A stretch of 38,214 bases of DNA from an uncultured Pelagibacteraceae bacterium (GCA_902529715.1 CABZXL010000007.1:1-38214), one strand, 5' to 3'. Shown: positions 17,562 through 29,651, counted from the first letter of the stretch. Numbers and translations: made by a program. The notes: a model not told the origin generated them from the letters alone.

Positions 17562-19055
17562 TTACTTTTCGATTAAATTTGAGTTTAAATTAATGTTGTA
17601 CATTTCAATTAAATTTTCTACAGATATTTGTGTTGTGCTCAATAATGGTTCTGGGTAAAATCCAAAAAAAACAATCAGAAAAACAAGAGAATAGAGAATA
17701 AAGATTTCTGATTTATTTAAATCAGTCAATTTTTTTATTTCATTTTTCTGAATTTCACCAAACACAACTCTTTTATAAAGCCATAGCATGTAGGCTGCGG
17801 ATAAAATTACTCCAATACTTGCTATAGTAGCTACTAAAAAACTTTTTTTAAATGCTCCAATTAAAATCAAAAATTCTCCTATAAAGCCACTTGTTCCAGG
17901 GAGACCTACTGCACCAAGAGTAAATACCATTAAAACAATAGCGTATTTAGGCATTACAGAAACCAAACCACCATAGTTTGCTATTAGTCTTGTATGCATT
18001 CTCTCATAAATTACACCAACTGATAAGAAAAGTGCCGCTGAAACCAAACCATGACTAATCATTTGAAATATACTGCCTTCTAGACCTTGTTGAGTGAATG
18101 TAAATATTCCTAAAGTTACAAATCCCATATGTGCTACAGAAGAGTAAGCAATCAGTTTCTTCATATCTTCTTGCATTAATGCGACAAGTGAAGTGTAAAC
18201 AATTGCAATTAAACTTAGAATATAGATCAAAGGAATAAAATATTCAGAAGCTATAGGAAAAAGACCAACTGAAAATCTTATAAATCCATATCCAGCCATT
18301 TTTAACAAAATTGCAGCTAACAAGACTGAGCCAGCAGTTGGAGCCTCAACGTGAGCATCTGGTAGCCAAGTATGAACAGGCCACATTGGAGTTTTAACAG
18401 CAAACGAACTAAAAAAAGCTAACCACAATAAATATTGATACTTCTCATCAATTCCTAGACTATATAGATAAGTTATGTCCGTTGTTCCTGTAATCCAATA
18501 TATTGAAATAATTGCAACAAGCATAAGAATTGATCCAAGAAGTGTATAAAGAAAAAATTTAAAAGCAGAATAAACTCTTCTTTCGCCACCCCAAATACCA
18601 ATTATTAAAAACATTGGAATTAACCCACCTTCAAAAAAAAGATAAAATATAACTAAGTCTAAAGAGCAAAAAACACCAATCATTAAAGACTCCATAACAA
18701 GAATCGCAACAAGGAAATCTTTTAATCTGTATTTAATATTACTATTTACTGAAACAACACATAATGGTGTGATGAAAGCTGTTAGTATAATAAATAAAAC
18801 TGAAATACCATCTATACCTACTTTGTAGTTTATAAAACCTTTAATCCAAGATTGCTCTTCTAAAAATTGAAACTCAGCAGTAGATGGATCAAATAAGTAC
18901 CAAAGATATAAAGATAAAATAAAATTAACAAATGAAACAAAGGTTGCTAAGTATTTGCTGGTTAAATACGTATTTGATTTAGATTTTGAAAAAAATATAA
19001 ATATAGCACCTAATAATGGTAATAAGATTAACGATGATAAAATAGGAAAGTTCAT
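17562..19055 (-). CDS. nuoM: NADH:quinone oxidoreductase subunit M
   Basis: NuoM is the second antiporter-like pump subunit. The 497-residue, about 14-helix protein carries LVIFYLFFEGGLIPMFLIIG (about 134-153, with the conserved glutamate), FAVKTPMWPVHTWLPDAHVE (about 218-237), the lysine-containing LLAAILLKMAGYGFIRF, MKKLIAYSSVAHMGFVTLG, and GLPGTSGFIGEFLILIGAF. Its ATG overlaps the nuoL stop (TAATG) and it abuts nuoN without a gap. Confidence 0.97.
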   Translation of the reverse strand: MNFPILSSLILLPLLGAIFIFFSKSKSNTYLTSKYLATFVSFVNFILSLYLWYLFDPSTAEFQFLEEQSWIKGFINYKVGIDGISVLFIILTAFITPLCVVSVNSNIKYRLKDFLVAILVMESLMIGVFCSLDLVIFYLFFEGGLIPMFLIIGIWGGERRVYSAFKFFLYTLLGSILMLVAIISIYWITGTTDITYLYSLGIDEKYQYLLWLAFFSSFAVKTPMWPVHTWLPDAHVEAPTAGSVLLAAILLKMAGYGFIRFSVGLFPIASEYFIPLIYILSLIAIVYTSLVALMQEDMKKLIAYSSVAHMGFVTLGIFTFTQQGLEGSIFQMISHGLVSAALFLSVGVIYERMHTRLIANYGGLVSVMPKYAIVLMVFTLGAVGLPGTSGFIGEFLILIGAFKKSFLVATIASIGVILSAAYMLWLYKRVVFGEIQKNEIKKLTDLNKSEIFILYSLVFLIVFFGFYPEPLLSTTQISVENLIEMYNINLNSNLIEK

Positions 19056-20974
19056 TAATTAAGTATTAAAAAAGTTAGTAAAGCAGAAAATCCTAATAAC
19101 ATTACAAATGCATAATGATATATAAATCCATTTTGGAATTTAACAGCTAGTAATGAAATATTTTTTATTAAATTAGAAATACCATCGGGGCCAAATCTAT
19201 CAATAAATCTTAAATCTATTTTCTTCCAAAAATATAAGCCTATCCTTTTAGAAGGATTAACAAATAAATAGTCATATAATTCATCAAAATACCATTTGTT
19301 TTTTAGAAAATTATATAACGGTAGGTTTCCATTAACTATATCCTGTGTAATTTTAATATTTTTAATAAAAAAATAATAAGCTACAGGTATAGACAAAATT
19401 ACTAAAATTGGAGTTAAAAGTAAAAACCATGAAGGGGGATGATCTTGGCTTAATGGTTCTAAAAAGAAAATTGAATTTTTCCAAAAATTACTTGGAGATT
19501 CAATTCCAATAAATATATCTTTAAATAAAAATCCAGAAAATATTGCACCAGCTGCAAGAATTATTAATGGAATAATCATGACCATTGGTGACTCGTGCAT
19601 GCTAGAAATATTTAATTTTTTATTATTGTAGTTACCATGAAAGGTTTTAAACATTAGTCTCCAAGAATAGATTGAAGTTAATAATGCAGTAAATACACCT
19701 ATTCCTGCAGCAAAATAACCAGCTGTATTTCCTCTTAAATAAGCAAATTCTATAATTGCATCTTTAGAATAAAAACCAGAAAGAAACGGAAAACCCGTTA
19801 GTGCAAGAGTTCCAATTGCCATTAATATCCAAGTATAAGGAAGTTTTTTCCATACACCTCCCATTAAATTGATATCTTGTTCATCCTTAAACGAATGAAT
19901 TACTGAACCAGATCCTAAGAATAACAAAGCCTTAAAAAAGGCATGAGTAAATAAATGAAACATAGCAACATTGTAAGCGCCAACACCGGCAGCGAAAAAC
20001 ATATAACCTAATTGGCTACAAGTTGAATAAGCTATTATTTTTTTAATGTCATCTTGAACTAAAGCTACTGTTGCAGCAAAAAAAGCTGTGGACATACCAA
20101 CAATAGTAATAATATTCAATGCTAATGGAGAGTATTCGAAAATTGGTGAACATCTAACAACTAAAAATACACCAGCAGTAACCATAGTTGCTGCATGTAT
20201 CAGCGCAGATACAGGAGTAGGTCCCTCCATCGCATCCGGTAACCAGGTATGTAAAAGTATTTGTGCAGATTTACCCATTGCACCTATAAATAAAAGAATA
20301 CAAATTAAATTAATTGAATTAAAACTTAATCCTAGGAAGGTCAAGCTTGTATCTAATGACTTAGGAATTAATTCAAATACTTCTGTATAATTAACTGTTC
20401 CAAATAAATAAAATATTAAAAATATTCCTAATGCAAATCCAAAGTCCCCTACACGATTAACAACGAATGCTTTAATGGCAGCTGAATTAGCGCTTTCTTT
20501 TTTAAACCAAAAACCTATTAAAAAATACGAACATAATCCTACACCTTCCCATCCGAAAAACAGCTGTAAAAAATTATCTGAAGTAACAAGCATTAACATT
20601 GAAAATGTAAATAACGATAAGTAAGCCATGAAACGTTGTTTATGTGGATCATGTGACATATATCCAATTGAGTATATGTGAACAATTGAAGAAACTAATG
20701 TTACAACAACTAACATTACAGATGAAAGAGCATCTATTTTAATTGACCAATTAACATTGAATGATCCTGATTGTATCCAAGTGAGTATTTCTAAATTGTT
20801 TGTGTAGCCATCATTAAAGACTTTATAAAAAATTAAAAAAGATAAGATTGAAGAAATTGAAACAAATAAACTAGTTAAAATTTCTGAATTTCTTGAACCT
20901 AAAAATTTTCCAAAAAATCCTGAAATAATAGCAGCTACTAATGGCAAAAAAATAATTAGATATTCAAATTCCAT
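19055..20974 (-). CDS. nuoL: NADH:quinone oxidoreductase subunit L
   Basis: NuoL is the distal antiporter-like pump subunit, with the long lateral helix that runs along the membrane arm. The 639 residues include FLQLFFGWEGVGLCSYFLIG (about 134-153, conserved glutamate), GKSAQILLHTWLPDAMEGPT, VSALIHAATMVTAGVFLVVR, KIIAYSTCSQLGYM, and FPFLSGFYSKDAIIEFAY. The extended C-terminal part ends in a final anchoring helix (LLGFSALLTFLIL). It is one base from the nuoK stop and overlaps nuoM. Confidence 0.97.
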   Translation of the reverse strand: MEFEYLIIFLPLVAAIISGFFGKFLGSRNSEILTSLFVSISSILSFLIFYKVFNDGYTNNLEILTWIQSGSFNVNWSIKIDALSSVMLVVVTLVSSIVHIYSIGYMSHDPHKQRFMAYLSLFTFSMLMLVTSDNFLQLFFGWEGVGLCSYFLIGFWFKKESANSAAIKAFVVNRVGDFGFALGIFLIFYLFGTVNYTEVFELIPKSLDTSLTFLGLSFNSINLICILLFIGAMGKSAQILLHTWLPDAMEGPTPVSALIHAATMVTAGVFLVVRCSPIFEYSPLALNIITIVGMSTAFFAATVALVQDDIKKIIAYSTCSQLGYMFFAAGVGAYNVAMFHLFTHAFFKALLFLGSGSVIHSFKDEQDINLMGGVWKKLPYTWILMAIGTLALTGFPFLSGFYSKDAIIEFAYLRGNTAGYFAAGIGVFTALLTSIYSWRLMFKTFHGNYNNKKLNISSMHESPMVMIIPLIILAAGAIFSGFLFKDIFIGIESPSNFWKNSIFFLEPLSQDHPPSWFLLLTPILVILSIPVAYYFFIKNIKITQDIVNGNLPLYNFLKNKWYFDELYDYLFVNPSKRIGLYFWKKIDLRFIDRFGPDGISNLIKNISLLAVKFQNGFIYHYAFVMLLGFSALLTFLILN

Positions 20975-20975
20975 T

Positions 20976-21287
20976 TTAACCTTTTAATTTATCAATTTCT
21001 TGAACTCTAATTGTACCGGAATTTCTATAATAAATTACTATTATAGCTAGACCTATTGCTGCTTCAGCAGCTGCAACAGTTAGAATAAATAAAGTAAATA
21101 TCTGGCCAACTAAGTCATTCATGTAAATTGAAAAAGAAACTAAATTAATGTTCACAGCAAGTAGTATCAATTCAATACTCATTAAGATTACTATAATATT
21201 TTTTCTATTTAAAAATATTCCAACAACACCAATGGTAAAAATAGTTGCTGCAAGAATTAAGTAATGGCCTAAAGTTACTTCAAACAT
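20976..21287 (-). CDS. nuoK: NADH:quinone oxidoreductase subunit K
   Basis: NuoK is a small three-helix membrane subunit that forms part of the fourth proton path next to NuoH/J/A. Its 103 residues match the family. It shows [38 protein letters not shown] with the conserved membrane glutamate E39, and [19 protein letters not shown] with the second glutamate E75. Its start overlaps the end of nuoJ by eight bases. Confidence 0.97.
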   Translation of the reverse strand: MFEVTLGHYLILAATIFTIGVVGIFLNRKNIIVILMSIELILLAVNINLVSFSIYMNDLVGQIFTLFILTVAAAEAAIGLAIIVIYYRNSGTIRVQEIDKLKG

Positions 21288-21915
21288 CTATTTTTACTCC
21301 TTCATTATTTTTTGGATCTGCTAGCTCGACACCTTCATTTCGTTCTCTTGATATTTGTTTAAAATAGCTTTGTCGCTTAATACCTTCTCTTTGTCTAAAT
21401 GTTAAAACAATAGCACCAATCATAGCTACTAATAGAACCATTCCACTTAACTGGAAAAGATGAATATAATCTGTGTATAAAACCTTACCTATTTCATGTG
21501 TATTAGTTGTGCTTAAATCTATGCCAATGGAAGAAAATGTTTTTAATAACTCAGGCTTATATTTCCATCCACCAACAACAATAATTAATTCGAAAAATAT
21601 AACTCCACTTATTAATAGACCAATTGGAATGTGATTAGAATTTTTTTCATCACCAAGCCATTCGTTTTTTTGCTTAGAAACATTAAGCATCATTACTACA
21701 AATAAAAATAGAACTGCTACTGCTCCAACATAAACTATCAGCATGATCATTCCTATGAATTCAGCACCTATCATTATAAATAGACAAGAAATAGTTATGA
21801 AATCTAATATTAGAAAAAAAACTGAATGCACAGTATTTCTAGAAACAGTAACCATTATTGCAGAAAAAACAGCAATAACTGAAAAAATATAAAAAAATAT
21901 AGAATGAATTATCAT
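21280..21915 (-). CDS. nuoJ: NADH:quinone oxidoreductase subunit J
   Basis: NuoJ is a five-helix membrane subunit whose third helix twists during the catalytic cycle. The 211-residue protein begins with two hydrophobic helices and [20 protein letters not shown]. It then has [20 protein letters not shown] (about 65-84, the conserved E-F-x-G-x-x-x-x-x-V-Y-x-G helix) and [15 protein letters not shown] later helix [20 protein letters not shown] is followed by a charged 35-residue C-terminal tail. It lies 2 bases after nuoI and overlaps nuoK. Confidence 0.96.
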   Translation of the reverse strand: MIIHSIFFYIFSVIAVFSAIMVTVSRNTVHSVFFLILDFITISCLFIMIGAEFIGMIMLIVYVGAVAVLFLFVVMMLNVSKQKNEWLGDEKNSNHIPIGLLISGVIFFELIIVVGGWKYKPELLKTFSSIGIDLSTTNTHEIGKVLYTDYIHLFQLSGMVLLVAMIGAIVLTFRQREGIKRQSYFKQISRERNEGVELADPKNNEGVKIDV

Positions 21916-21917
21916 AT

Positions 21918-22403
21918 TTATCTGTAAGGATTATCTGCTTTAATATTTGCTGCTAATATGGTTTCCCATCTGTCACCATTATCTAATAATTTTTCTTTAT
22001 TGTAATAGAGTTCTTCTCTTGTCTCTGTTGAAAATTCAAAATTAGGCCCTTGTACAATTGCATCAACTGGACAAGACTCTTCACATAAACCACAATATAT
22101 ACATTTAAGCATATCGATGTCATACCTTGTGGTTTTTCTACTACCATCTTCTCTTTCAGTTGACTCAATTGTAATAGCTTGAGCTGGACAAACAGCTTCA
22201 CACAATTTACATGCTATACATCTTTCTTCACCATTGGGGTATCTTCTTAGTGCGTGCTCTCCACGAAATCTTGGACTAATTTTACCTTTTTCAAATGGGT
22301 AGTTTAAAGTTTTTTTAGATTTAAAAGATTCTTTAATAGCAATAATTAAACCGCTAATAAAATCTACTAATAAAATTATTTTAATAAATCTTGATACTTT
22401 CAT
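21918..22403 (-). CDS. nuoI: NADH:quinone oxidoreductase subunit I (two 4Fe-4S clusters)
   Basis: NuoI carries clusters N6a and N6b that pass electrons from the peripheral chain to NuoB. The 161-residue length equals the typical alphaproteobacterial and mitochondrial TYKY form. Two ferredoxin motifs are complete: [12 protein letters not shown] (C62, C65, C68, C72) and [12 protein letters not shown] (C101, C104, C107, C111). The N-terminus has the amphipathic membrane-contact helix, then [18 protein letters not shown]. It is two bases from nuoH and nuoJ on either side. Confidence 0.97.
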   Translation of the reverse strand: MKVSRFIKIILLVDFISGLIIAIKESFKSKKTLNYPFEKGKISPRFRGEHALRRYPNGEERCIACKLCEAVCPAQAITIESTEREDGSRKTTRYDIDMLKCIYCGLCEESCPVDAIVQGPNFEFSTETREELYYNKEKLLDNGDRWETILAANIKADNPYR

Positions 22404-22405
22404 AA

Positions 22406-23407
22406 TTAATTTACCGGTAATAGATTAAAATAAAATAAATAACTTGCTGTTAAAACTACCCAGGTTAGTGACAGAGGAAGAAAAATTTTCCAACCTAATT
22501 TCATTAATTGATCATATCTATATCTTGGAACAATTGCTTTAACTAAAGAAAATAGAATAAATAATAATAATATTTTAAGTATCAACCAGAGTGGTGCCGG
22601 TACAATTGTGAAAGGATAGATGTGTATTGGTGATAACCATCCACCTAAAAACAAAATAGATCCCAAACTACACATTAATAAAATATTTGCGTATTCTCCT
22701 AGCCAAAACATTGCGTACATCATTCCTGAATATTCAGTTTGATAACCTGCTACCAATTCGGCTTCTGCCTCAGGTAAATCAAATGGAGGTCTATTTGTTT
22801 CTGCAAGAGCAGAGATAAAGAAAATTACAAACATTGGAAATAGAGGAACTATGAACCATAAATTTTCTTGAGCTAAGACAATATCTTTTAAGTTTAATGA
22901 GCCAACACACAATAAAACATTTATTATTATAACTCCTATAGAAACTTCATATGATACCATTTGAGCAGCAGATCTAATTGCACCTAAAAAAGGATATTTT
23001 GAATTTGACGCCCAACCACCCATTATAATTCCATAAACTCCAAGAGATGAGACAGCAAAAAGATACAGTATACCAACATTAATATCTGCTATAACAATTT
23101 CTTCACTAAAAGGTATAACAGCCCAAGCAATTAAAGCTAACGTCATTGTTACGATGGGCGCTAGTATAAATATAATTTTATTAGCACTCGCAGGAATAAT
23201 TATTTCTTTAAAAATATATTTTAAAGCATCGGCTAAAGATTGAAACAAGCCAAAAGGACCAACTACATTTGGTCCCCTTCTTTTTTGAACAAAAGCCCAT
23301 ACCCTTCTATCAAGCCAAACAATCATAGCTACTGCTGTTAAAATTGGAATGAGCAAAAGAAAAATTTTATAAATTTCGTTTATTAAAATATTTAAATTTT
23401 CAATCAT
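22406..23407 (-). CDS. nuoH: NADH:quinone oxidoreductase subunit H
   Basis: NuoH is the membrane subunit that forms the quinone-binding cavity together with NuoB and NuoD. The 333-residue protein has about eight helices. It shows [20 protein letters not shown] (about 29-48) followed by [39 protein letters not shown], the acidic loop [20 protein letters not shown] (about 211-230), and [14 protein letters not shown] near the C-terminus. Its ATG overlaps the nuoG stop (TAATG). Confidence 0.97.
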   Translation of the reverse strand: MIENLNILINEIYKIFLLLIPILTAVAMIVWLDRRVWAFVQKRRGPNVVGPFGLFQSLADALKYIFKEIIIPASANKIIFILAPIVTMTLALIAWAVIPFSEEIVIADINVGILYLFAVSSLGVYGIIMGGWASNSKYPFLGAIRSAAQMVSYEVSIGVIIINVLLCVGSLNLKDIVLAQENLWFIVPLFPMFVIFFISALAETNRPPFDLPEAEAELVAGYQTEYSGMMYAMFWLGEYANILLMCSLGSILFLGGWLSPIHIYPFTIVPAPLWLILKILLLFILFSLVKAIVPRYRYDQLMKLGWKIFLPLSLTWVVLTASYLFYFNLLPVN

Positions 23408-25437
23408 TATCCATCAGTTCCAGTATTTTTAAGTTTGGTCTTTTCGTTGTGGCAATCAGACATAGTTTTTGAAGCTCTCGCAATAACGTTTGAAAAATAA
23501 TAGTCAGCATTATCTACAATGATTTTTTCATCAACAAAACTTGTATCAATTATTTCATTTTTGTTATTTTCTGTTTTTAAATTTAGATAATTAAACATAC
23601 TGTCAACCAAATCATCTTTATTACTAAATATTTTTTTTCTTTTTAGTAATTCTGATAAATTATTAATAATTTCCCAATCTTCTTTAGCGTCACCAGGTGG
23701 GTATGATGCTTTATAAGCTTTTTGAATTTTTCCTTCTAGATTGGTAAAATAACCATCTTGCTCTGTATAAGTTGCTCCAGGCAATATAATATCTGCTAAT
23801 TCGGCTCCAGCATCACCGTGACTTCCTATATATATTATAAATTCGTTTTTCTTTTTTAAATTTAGATTATCTTGACCGATTAAAAATAAAACTTCAAATT
23901 CATTATTCAAGGTTTTTATTAAAGTTACATTCTCTGCCTCTGCAGAACTTATAATGTTTAAATCGTATGAGCCTACTGTGGAAGCATCTTTAGATAAAAC
24001 GTTTAATGAGTTCCACTCATCTGTAATTTTATTTATTGAAGATAAATATCTTTTAATTTCCTCAAATATAAATTTTCCTGATTTTAAATTTAACACTGAA
24101 TGTCCAATAATTATTAAAGGCTTTTTTGAATTTTCAATTTTAGAAGATAAACTATGTTTTCCCTCTACTATATCTTTAATAATTTTTGTATCATTTGAAA
24201 AAATTTCATATGGATAAGTTAAATCACCAACATCGCCAATTGAATAAACTTCTAAATTATTTTTTAGATAACTTTTTCTTATTCTTAAATTTAAAATTGT
24301 TGCTTCATATCGTGGGTTTGTTCCTATAAGAAGAATTAAGTCAGAGTCTTCAATACCATTAATTGATGAATTAAAAATATAATTTTCTTTATTGGATGTA
24401 TTTACGTAAGTATTGTTAATTCTTGATTCTAAATGTTTTGACTTTATAGTTTTGTTAAAAAATTCTTTTGCTACATATAAAGTTTCCATGTTTGTAAGAT
24501 CTCCAGTAAATCCAGCAATTTTATCTGAAGATGTTTCGTTGATTTTTTTGACAATTATTTTGTTAGCTTCTTCCCATGAAATTTTATCAAATCCTTTTTT
24601 GTTTTTAACATAAGGTGTATCTAGTCTTTGATTTTTAATACCATCGCAAGCATATCTAGTTTTATCTGATATCCATTCTTCATTAATATCTTCATTTATT
24701 CTTGGTAATACTCTTTTGACTTCCCATCCGTAAGTGTCAACTCTTATACTGGATCCGACAGCATCCATTACATCAATAGTTTCAGTTTTTTTAAGTTCCC
24801 AGGGTCTTGCTTCAAATACGTAGGGTTTTGATGTCAGTGCTCCCACAGGACATAAATCAATAACATTAGCTGAAAGTTCTGATTCCATTGATTTTTCTAA
24901 ATATGTTGTAATTTGCATATCTTCACCTCTGCCAATTGCACCAAGTTCTGGAACTCCAGCCACTTCGGTTGCAAATCTAATACATCTTGTACAATGAATA
25001 CATCTCGTCATTTGAGTTTTAATTAAAGGACCCATATACTTGTCAGCAACTGCTCTTTTATTTTCTTTATATCTAGATTTGTCTATTCCATAGAACATTG
25101 ATTGATCTTGCAAATCACATTCCCCACCTTGATCACAAACGGGACAGTCTAAAGGATGGTTTGCTAATAAAAATTCCATAACACCTTTTCTTGCTTTCTC
25201 AACCTTTTCAGTATTTGTTTTTATATTCATGCCTTCAGAAACTGGCATTGCGCAAGATGCAACAGGTTTAGGTGATTTTTCTATTTCAACTAAACACATT
25301 CTACAATTTCCAGCTATAGAAAGTTTTTCATGATAACAAAATCTTGGAATTTCAGCTCCTGCTTGCTCGCATGCCTGAAGCACAGTCAATCCATCTTCTA
25401 CTTCTAATTCAATTTCATTTACTTTTAATTTAATCAT
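23407..25437 (-). CDS. nuoG: NADH:quinone oxidoreductase subunit G (iron-sulfur subunit)
   Basis: NuoG is the large peripheral-arm subunit that carries clusters N1b, N5 and N4. The 676-residue length resembles the mitochondrial 75-kDa subunit (about 690) rather than E. coli NuoG (about 910). Ligands visible are the 2Fe-2S set C34, C45, C48, C62; the His-Cys3 set H94, C98, C101, C107 ([14 protein letters not shown]); and the 4Fe-4S set C146, C149, C152, C196. The extra N7 cluster cysteines of some NuoG are not evident. The C-terminal molybdopterin-oxidoreductase-like domain (about 220-600) is structural and degenerate. TAATG overlaps tie it to nuoF and nuoH. Confidence 0.97.
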   Translation of the reverse strand: MIKLKVNEIELEVEDGLTVLQACEQAGAEIPRFCYHEKLSIAGNCRMCLVEIEKSPKPVASCAMPVSEGMNIKTNTEKVEKARKGVMEFLLANHPLDCPVCDQGGECDLQDQSMFYGIDKSRYKENKRAVADKYMGPLIKTQMTRCIHCTRCIRFATEVAGVPELGAIGRGEDMQITTYLEKSMESELSANVIDLCPVGALTSKPYVFEARPWELKKTETIDVMDAVGSSIRVDTYGWEVKRVLPRINEDINEEWISDKTRYACDGIKNQRLDTPYVKNKKGFDKISWEEANKIIVKKINETSSDKIAGFTGDLTNMETLYVAKEFFNKTIKSKHLESRINNTYVNTSNKENYIFNSSINGIEDSDLILLIGTNPRYEATILNLRIRKSYLKNNLEVYSIGDVGDLTYPYEIFSNDTKIIKDIVEGKHSLSSKIENSKKPLIIIGHSVLNLKSGKFIFEEIKRYLSSINKITDEWNSLNVLSKDASTVGSYDLNIISSAEAENVTLIKTLNNEFEVLFLIGQDNLNLKKKNEFIIYIGSHGDAGAELADIILPGATYTEQDGYFTNLEGKIQKAYKASYPPGDAKEDWEIINNLSELLKRKKIFSNKDDLVDSMFNYLNLKTENNKNEIIDTSFVDEKIIVDNADYYFSNVIARASKTMSDCHNEKTKLKNTGTDG

Positions 25438-26759
25438 TATTTTTCTAATAAGTGTTGATCTACCAGATAAGGAATTTTCTTGTTTGTATTAACTAATGGA
25501 TTAAAATTATTCCTTTTTGCAACTTCTTTTTTGAAATGTCTAAGCAAACCTTGAACTGGCCATGCAGACCCTTCCCCAAAAGCACAAATTGTATGTCCTT
25601 CTATTTGTTTAGTAACATCCATCAACATATCAACTTCATCTTTTGATGCTTCTCCTTTGGCCATTCTTTCTAGCATTCTCCACATCCATCCTGAGCCTTC
25701 TCTACAAGGCGTACATTGTCCACAGCTCTCATGTTTATAGAATCTTGCAATTCTTGCCATACATTTAATTATATCTTGATCGTTATTTATAACTACAATT
25801 CCAGCTGTACCTAATCCACTTTTCTGTTCTACAAGTGAGTCAAAGTCCATATTGATTGTCTCACAAATTTTTTTAGGTAGTAGTGGCATAGAAGAACCTC
25901 CTGGTATTACAGCTTGAAGATTTTCCCATCCACCGACAACACCGCCTGCATGTTTTTCGATTAATTCCTTTAATGAAATTCCCATCTCCTCTTCAACATT
26001 ACATGGATTATTTACGTTACCAGAAATACAATAAATTTTTGTTCCGGTGTTTTTTGGTTTACCAATGTCTGCAAACCATTTTGCTCCTCTTTTCAATATA
26101 GTTGGAACTACCGCTATTGTTTCAACATTATTTATGATTGTCGGACATCCATACAAACCTATTAATGCTGGGAAAGGAGGTTTTAATCTAGGCTGTCCTT
26201 TTTTACCTTCAAGACTTTCTAATAAAGCAGTTTCCTCGCCACAAATATAAGCTCCTGCGCCATAATGGATAAATATATCAAAATCCCAACCACTATCACA
26301 AGCATTTACACCAATTAATTTTTTTTCATAAGCCTCATTTATAGCTTCTTGGAGTTTATTACCTTCGTTAAAGTATTCTCCTCTTATATAAATGTAGCAT
26401 TTGTTAGCATTAACTGCATACGCAGCTAGCAAACAACCTTCGATCAATTTGTGAGGTTCAAATCTTAAAATATCTCTGTCTTTACAAGTTCCAGGTTCAG
26501 ATTCATCAGCATTAATAATAAGATAATGGGGTCTTGAACCAACTTCCTTAGGAGCAAATGACCATTTAAGTCCTGTTGGAAAACCTGCGCCTCCTCTACC
26601 TCTAAGTTCAGAAGATTTTATTTCATTAATTATCCATTCCTTGCCTTTTTTGATAATTTCATTAGTGTTTTGCCAATCACCTCTTTTTTGAGCTGATGAA
26701 ATATCAGGTCCAAGATCATTATATAAGTTAGTAAAAATTCTATCTTCGTCTTTAAGCAT
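25437..26759 (-). CDS. nuoF: NADH:quinone oxidoreductase subunit F (NADH/FMN-binding)
   Basis: NuoF binds NADH and FMN and is the entry point for electrons. The 440-residue protein shows the NADH-binding [14 protein letters not shown] (53-66), the flavin-binding stretch [19 protein letters not shown] (about 176-194), and [10 protein letters not shown]. It also has the N3 4Fe-4S ligands [12 protein letters not shown] with a fourth cysteine in TICAFGEG near residue 400. It overlaps nuoE by eight bases and nuoG by one. Confidence 0.97.
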   Translation of the reverse strand: MLKDEDRIFTNLYNDLGPDISSAQKRGDWQNTNEIIKKGKEWIINEIKSSELRGRGGAGFPTGLKWSFAPKEVGSRPHYLIINADESEPGTCKDRDILRFEPHKLIEGCLLAAYAVNANKCYIYIRGEYFNEGNKLQEAINEAYEKKLIGVNACDSGWDFDIFIHYGAGAYICGEETALLESLEGKKGQPRLKPPFPALIGLYGCPTIINNVETIAVVPTILKRGAKWFADIGKPKNTGTKIYCISGNVNNPCNVEEEMGISLKELIEKHAGGVVGGWENLQAVIPGGSSMPLLPKKICETINMDFDSLVEQKSGLGTAGIVVINNDQDIIKCMARIARFYKHESCGQCTPCREGSGWMWRMLERMAKGEASKDEVDMLMDVTKQIEGHTICAFGEGSAWPVQGLLRHFKKEVAKRNNFNPLVNTNKKIPYLVDQHLLEK

Positions 26760-27360
26760 TTTTTAAATTTAATAAAGTTTTTCTATTATTTTCCGGTTCA
26801 GAGTTTTTTCTACCTCTATAAGATCCAGGTATAGGTTTTTTTCCATTTTGTATTTGGTTTATGATTTTTTCTGTTTTATCTCTATCTAAGTCTTCATAAT
26901 AATCATCATTAATTTGCATCATAGGAGCATTTATACAGGCACCAAGACATTCCACTTCCATCCAAGAACAAATTTTATCTTTTGAAAGTTGTTTTTCTTT
27001 GTCAGATATTTTTTCTTTACATACATTGACTATGTCATAAGCACCTCTAATCATGCATGGAGTAGTTGTACAAATTTGAAGAAAATATTTTCCAACAGGT
27101 GATAAATTAAACATTGAATAAAATGTAGCTACTTCATAAACTTTGATGTATGGCATCTTAAGAAATTTAGCAATATACTTCATCGCAACTAAAGGTATCC
27201 AATTATCATTTTGCTTTTGAGCCAAGTAAAGCAAAGGCATAACTGCACTTTGTTGTTTTCCTTCTGGATAATTTTTTATTATTTTTCTCGCTTCTTCTAA
27301 GTTTTTTTTGCTAAATTCGAAATCAGAAGGTTGTTCTTTAGATATTTTTTTTAAACTCAT
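26752..27360 (-). CDS. nuoE: NADH:quinone oxidoreductase subunit E (2Fe-2S)
   Basis: NuoE (24-kDa homologue) holds the off-path cluster N1a next to NuoF. It has 202 residues. The thioredoxin-like domain carries the four ligands C97, C102, C138, C142 in [10 protein letters not shown] and [14 protein letters not shown]. The preceding helix domain has [20 protein letters not shown] short basic C-terminal tail ([20 protein letters not shown]) resembles the extension of alphaproteobacterial and mitochondrial forms. Its ATG overlaps the nuoD stop (ATGA). Confidence 0.97.
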   Translation of the reverse strand: MSLKKISKEQPSDFEFSKKNLEEARKIIKNYPEGKQQSAVMPLLYLAQKQNDNWIPLVAMKYIAKFLKMPYIKVYEVATFYSMFNLSPVGKYFLQICTTTPCMIRGAYDIVNVCKEKISDKEKQLSKDKICSWMEVECLGACINAPMMQINDDYYEDLDRDKTEKIINQIQNGKKPIPGSYRGRKNSEPENNRKTLLNLKNA

Positions 27361-28532
27361 CTATCTATTTCTCCAAAAACTACATCTATTGATCCTAGTA
27401 CAGCCGGAACATCTGCTAGCATATGGCCTTTAATTAAATAATCCATTGCCTGAAGATGTGAAAATCCTGGTGCTCTTATTTTACATTTATAAGGCTTGCT
27501 CGATCCATCAGAAATTAAATAAACTCCAAATTCACCTTTAGGAGCCTCAACAGCAACATATATTTCATCCTTCTTAACTCTATAACCCTCTGTGAATAAT
27601 TTAAAATGATGAATTAAAGCCTCCATAGATTCTTTAAGTTCCTTTTTCGGTGGAGGGCTTATTTTTCCATCAAGTGATTTTATAGGGCCACTTGGCATTT
27701 TTACTAAGCATTGGTTTATAATATCTACGCTTTCTTTCATTTCTTCAATACGACATAAATATCTGTCATAGCAGTCTCCATTTTTGCCTATAGGTATTTT
27801 AAAATCAAGTTGATCGTAACATTCGTAAGGCTGAGATTTTCTTAGATCCCACGGAATCCCTGATCCTCTCAGCATTACACCAGAAAAAGAATATTCCAAA
27901 GCATCTTGTTTTGAAACAATTCCTATATCAACATTTCTTTGTTTAAATATTCTATTATCAGTTAAAAGAGTTTCTAAATCGTTAATAACTTTTGGAAAAT
28001 TTTGGCAAAATAGTGCTATATCATCACTTAATCCTCTAGGTAGATCTTGATGAACTCCACCAGTTCTAAAATAATTTGCATGTAGTCTTGAACCAGAAAC
28101 CCTTTCATAAAAAGTCATTAAAGTTTCTCTTTCTTCAAAACCCCATAGCGAAGGAGTTAATGCACCAACATCAAGTGCCTGCGTAGTTATATTTAAAATA
28201 TGGCTTAATATTCTTCCAATTTCACAAAACATCACCCTTATAAATTGAGCTCTAATAGGAACTTCAATATTTAGAATTTTTTCTACTGCTAGCGCAAATG
28301 CATGTTCTTGATTCATCGGAGCAACATAATCAAGTCTGTCAAAATAAGGTAATGCTTGAAGATAAGTTTTGTTTTCAATTAACTTTTCTGTACCTCTGTG
28401 CAACAATCCAATATGAGGGTCGGCATGTTCAACCACTTCACCATCTAATTCTAAAATAAGTCTCAATACACCGTGCGCAGCTGGGTGTTGAGGTCCAAAA
28501 TTTAAATTTAATGTTTTTTTCTCTTTAGCCAT
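27357..28532 (-). CDS. nuoD: NADH:quinone oxidoreductase subunit D (49-kDa)
   Basis: NuoD forms the quinone-reduction site with NuoB. The 391-residue protein has the family opening [20 protein letters not shown] (about 9-28, with the loop whose histidine contacts quinone), [14 protein letters not shown], and [20 protein letters not shown]. Further on are [18 protein letters not shown] and, at the C-terminus, DVVFGEIDR. It is a separate gene, not fused to nuoC as in E. coli. It overlaps the nuoC stop by one base (TAATG). Confidence 0.97.
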   Translation of the reverse strand: MAKEKKTLNLNFGPQHPAAHGVLRLILELDGEVVEHADPHIGLLHRGTEKLIENKTYLQALPYFDRLDYVAPMNQEHAFALAVEKILNIEVPIRAQFIRVMFCEIGRILSHILNITTQALDVGALTPSLWGFEERETLMTFYERVSGSRLHANYFRTGGVHQDLPRGLSDDIALFCQNFPKVINDLETLLTDNRIFKQRNVDIGIVSKQDALEYSFSGVMLRGSGIPWDLRKSQPYECYDQLDFKIPIGKNGDCYDRYLCRIEEMKESVDIINQCLVKMPSGPIKSLDGKISPPPKKELKESMEALIHHFKLFTEGYRVKKDEIYVAVEAPKGEFGVYLISDGSSKPYKCKIRAPGFSHLQAMDYLIKGHMLADVPAVLGSIDVVFGEIDR

Positions 28533-29122
28533 TATTTTTTAGTTTGATTTTTTATATATTCAGTGCCTTCCCATGGGCTTTCATAATCAAAATTTCTATA
28601 ATTCTGTTCCAATTTAACAGGTTCATAGATAACTTTTTTATCATCTTCGCTATACCTAACCTCATTATGGCCTGTCAAAGGAAAGTCTTTTCTTAATGGA
28701 TGACCTTTAAAACCATAATCGGTTAAAATTCTTCTTAAATCTGGGTGGTCTTTAAATTTAACACCATACATATCAAATACTTCCCGCTCCATCCAGTTAG
28801 AAGAAGGAAAAACTGAAGTTAATGATGTAACAATTTCATTTTCATTAATAAAAAAATCTAAAATAATTCTAGAATTAAATTCATGACTTAATAACAAATA
28901 GACAAGTTTAAAACGTCTTTCATTTTCAGGATAATCTACAGCTGTAATATCAATTAACTGTTTAAACTTAGTTTGATTATTATTTTTTATAAATAAAACT
29001 ACTTCTAACAGATTTTCACTTTCAATATTTATATAAATATGATTATGATTAATTTTTGTACTTTTAACTTTGGTTGTAAGTTCAGAATTTATTTTTTTTT
29101 CTAAATCTTTCAGATTTTTCAT
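28532..29122 (-). CDS. nuoC: NADH:quinone oxidoreductase subunit C (30-kDa)
   Basis: NuoC is a peripheral-arm scaffold subunit. Its 196 residues carry the signature [12 protein letters not shown] followed by [20 protein letters not shown] (about 117-136), then [20 protein letters not shown] and [11 protein letters not shown]. The last is the highly conserved 30-kDa signature region. It lies four bases after nuoB. Confidence 0.96.
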   Translation of the reverse strand: MKNLKDLEKKINSELTTKVKSTKINHNHIYINIESENLLEVVLFIKNNNQTKFKQLIDITAVDYPENERRFKLVYLLLSHEFNSRIILDFFINENEIVTSLTSVFPSSNWMEREVFDMYGVKFKDHPDLRRILTDYGFKGHPLRKDFPLTGHNEVRYSEDDKKVIYEPVKLEQNYRNFDYESPWEGTEYIKNQTKK

Positions 29123-29126
29123 TGAT

Positions 29127-29648
29127 TTATCTTTCTAAAGAACCTTTGTTTCTTATTTTTTTCTGTAATTGTAATATTCCATAAAGAAGTGCTTCTGCAG
29201 ACGGAGGGCAGCCAGGAACATAAACATCAACTGGTACAATTCGATCACAACCTCTGACTACTGAATAAGAATAATGATAATATCCGCCGCCATTTGCACA
29301 GCTTCCCATTGAAATTACATATCGAGGTTCAGGCATCTGGTCATAAACTTTTCTCAAAGCAGGAGCCATTTTATTTGTCAAAGTGCCTGCTACTATCATC
29401 ACATCAGATTGTCTTGGAGATCCCCTTGGGGCAGCACCAAATCTTTCTAAATCATATCTAGGCATTGATGTGTGCATCATTTCAACTGCACAACAAGCAA
29501 GGCCAAAAGTCATCCAATGCAAAGAGCCGGCTCGTGCCCAATTAACTAAATTATCAAAAGATGTTGTTATAAATCCATTGTCACTAAAATCTTTTGCAAG
29601 TTTTTTAAACTCTTCTGGTATTTGGTTTTCTTTTTCTGAATTTATCAT
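29127..29648 (-). CDS. nuoB: NADH:quinone oxidoreductase subunit B (cluster N2)
   Basis: NuoB (PSST homologue) carries cluster N2, the electron donor to quinone. In the 173-residue protein the four ligands are C52 and C53 ([12 protein letters not shown]), C117 ([12 protein letters not shown]) and C147 ([14 protein letters not shown]). The acidic/aromatic stretch [19 protein letters not shown] is also typical. It is three bases from nuoA and four from nuoC. Confidence 0.97.
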   Translation of the reverse strand: MINSEKENQIPEEFKKLAKDFSDNGFITTSFDNLVNWARAGSLHWMTFGLACCAVEMMHTSMPRYDLERFGAAPRGSPRQSDVMIVAGTLTNKMAPALRKVYDQMPEPRYVISMGSCANGGGYYHYSYSVVRGCDRIVPVDVYVPGCPPSAEALLYGILQLQKKIRNKGSLER

Positions 29649-29651
29649 ATT

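Noticed and set aside
21983..22201. Minus-strand open frame inside nuoI in another frame
   Set aside because: It lies within the intact ferredoxin-type nuoI frame; its translation is low complexity and leucine/lysine/glutamine-biased.
23954..24217. Plus-strand open frame opposite nuoG
   Set aside because: Antisense to a fully intact nuoG; no promoter or ribosome binding site seen.
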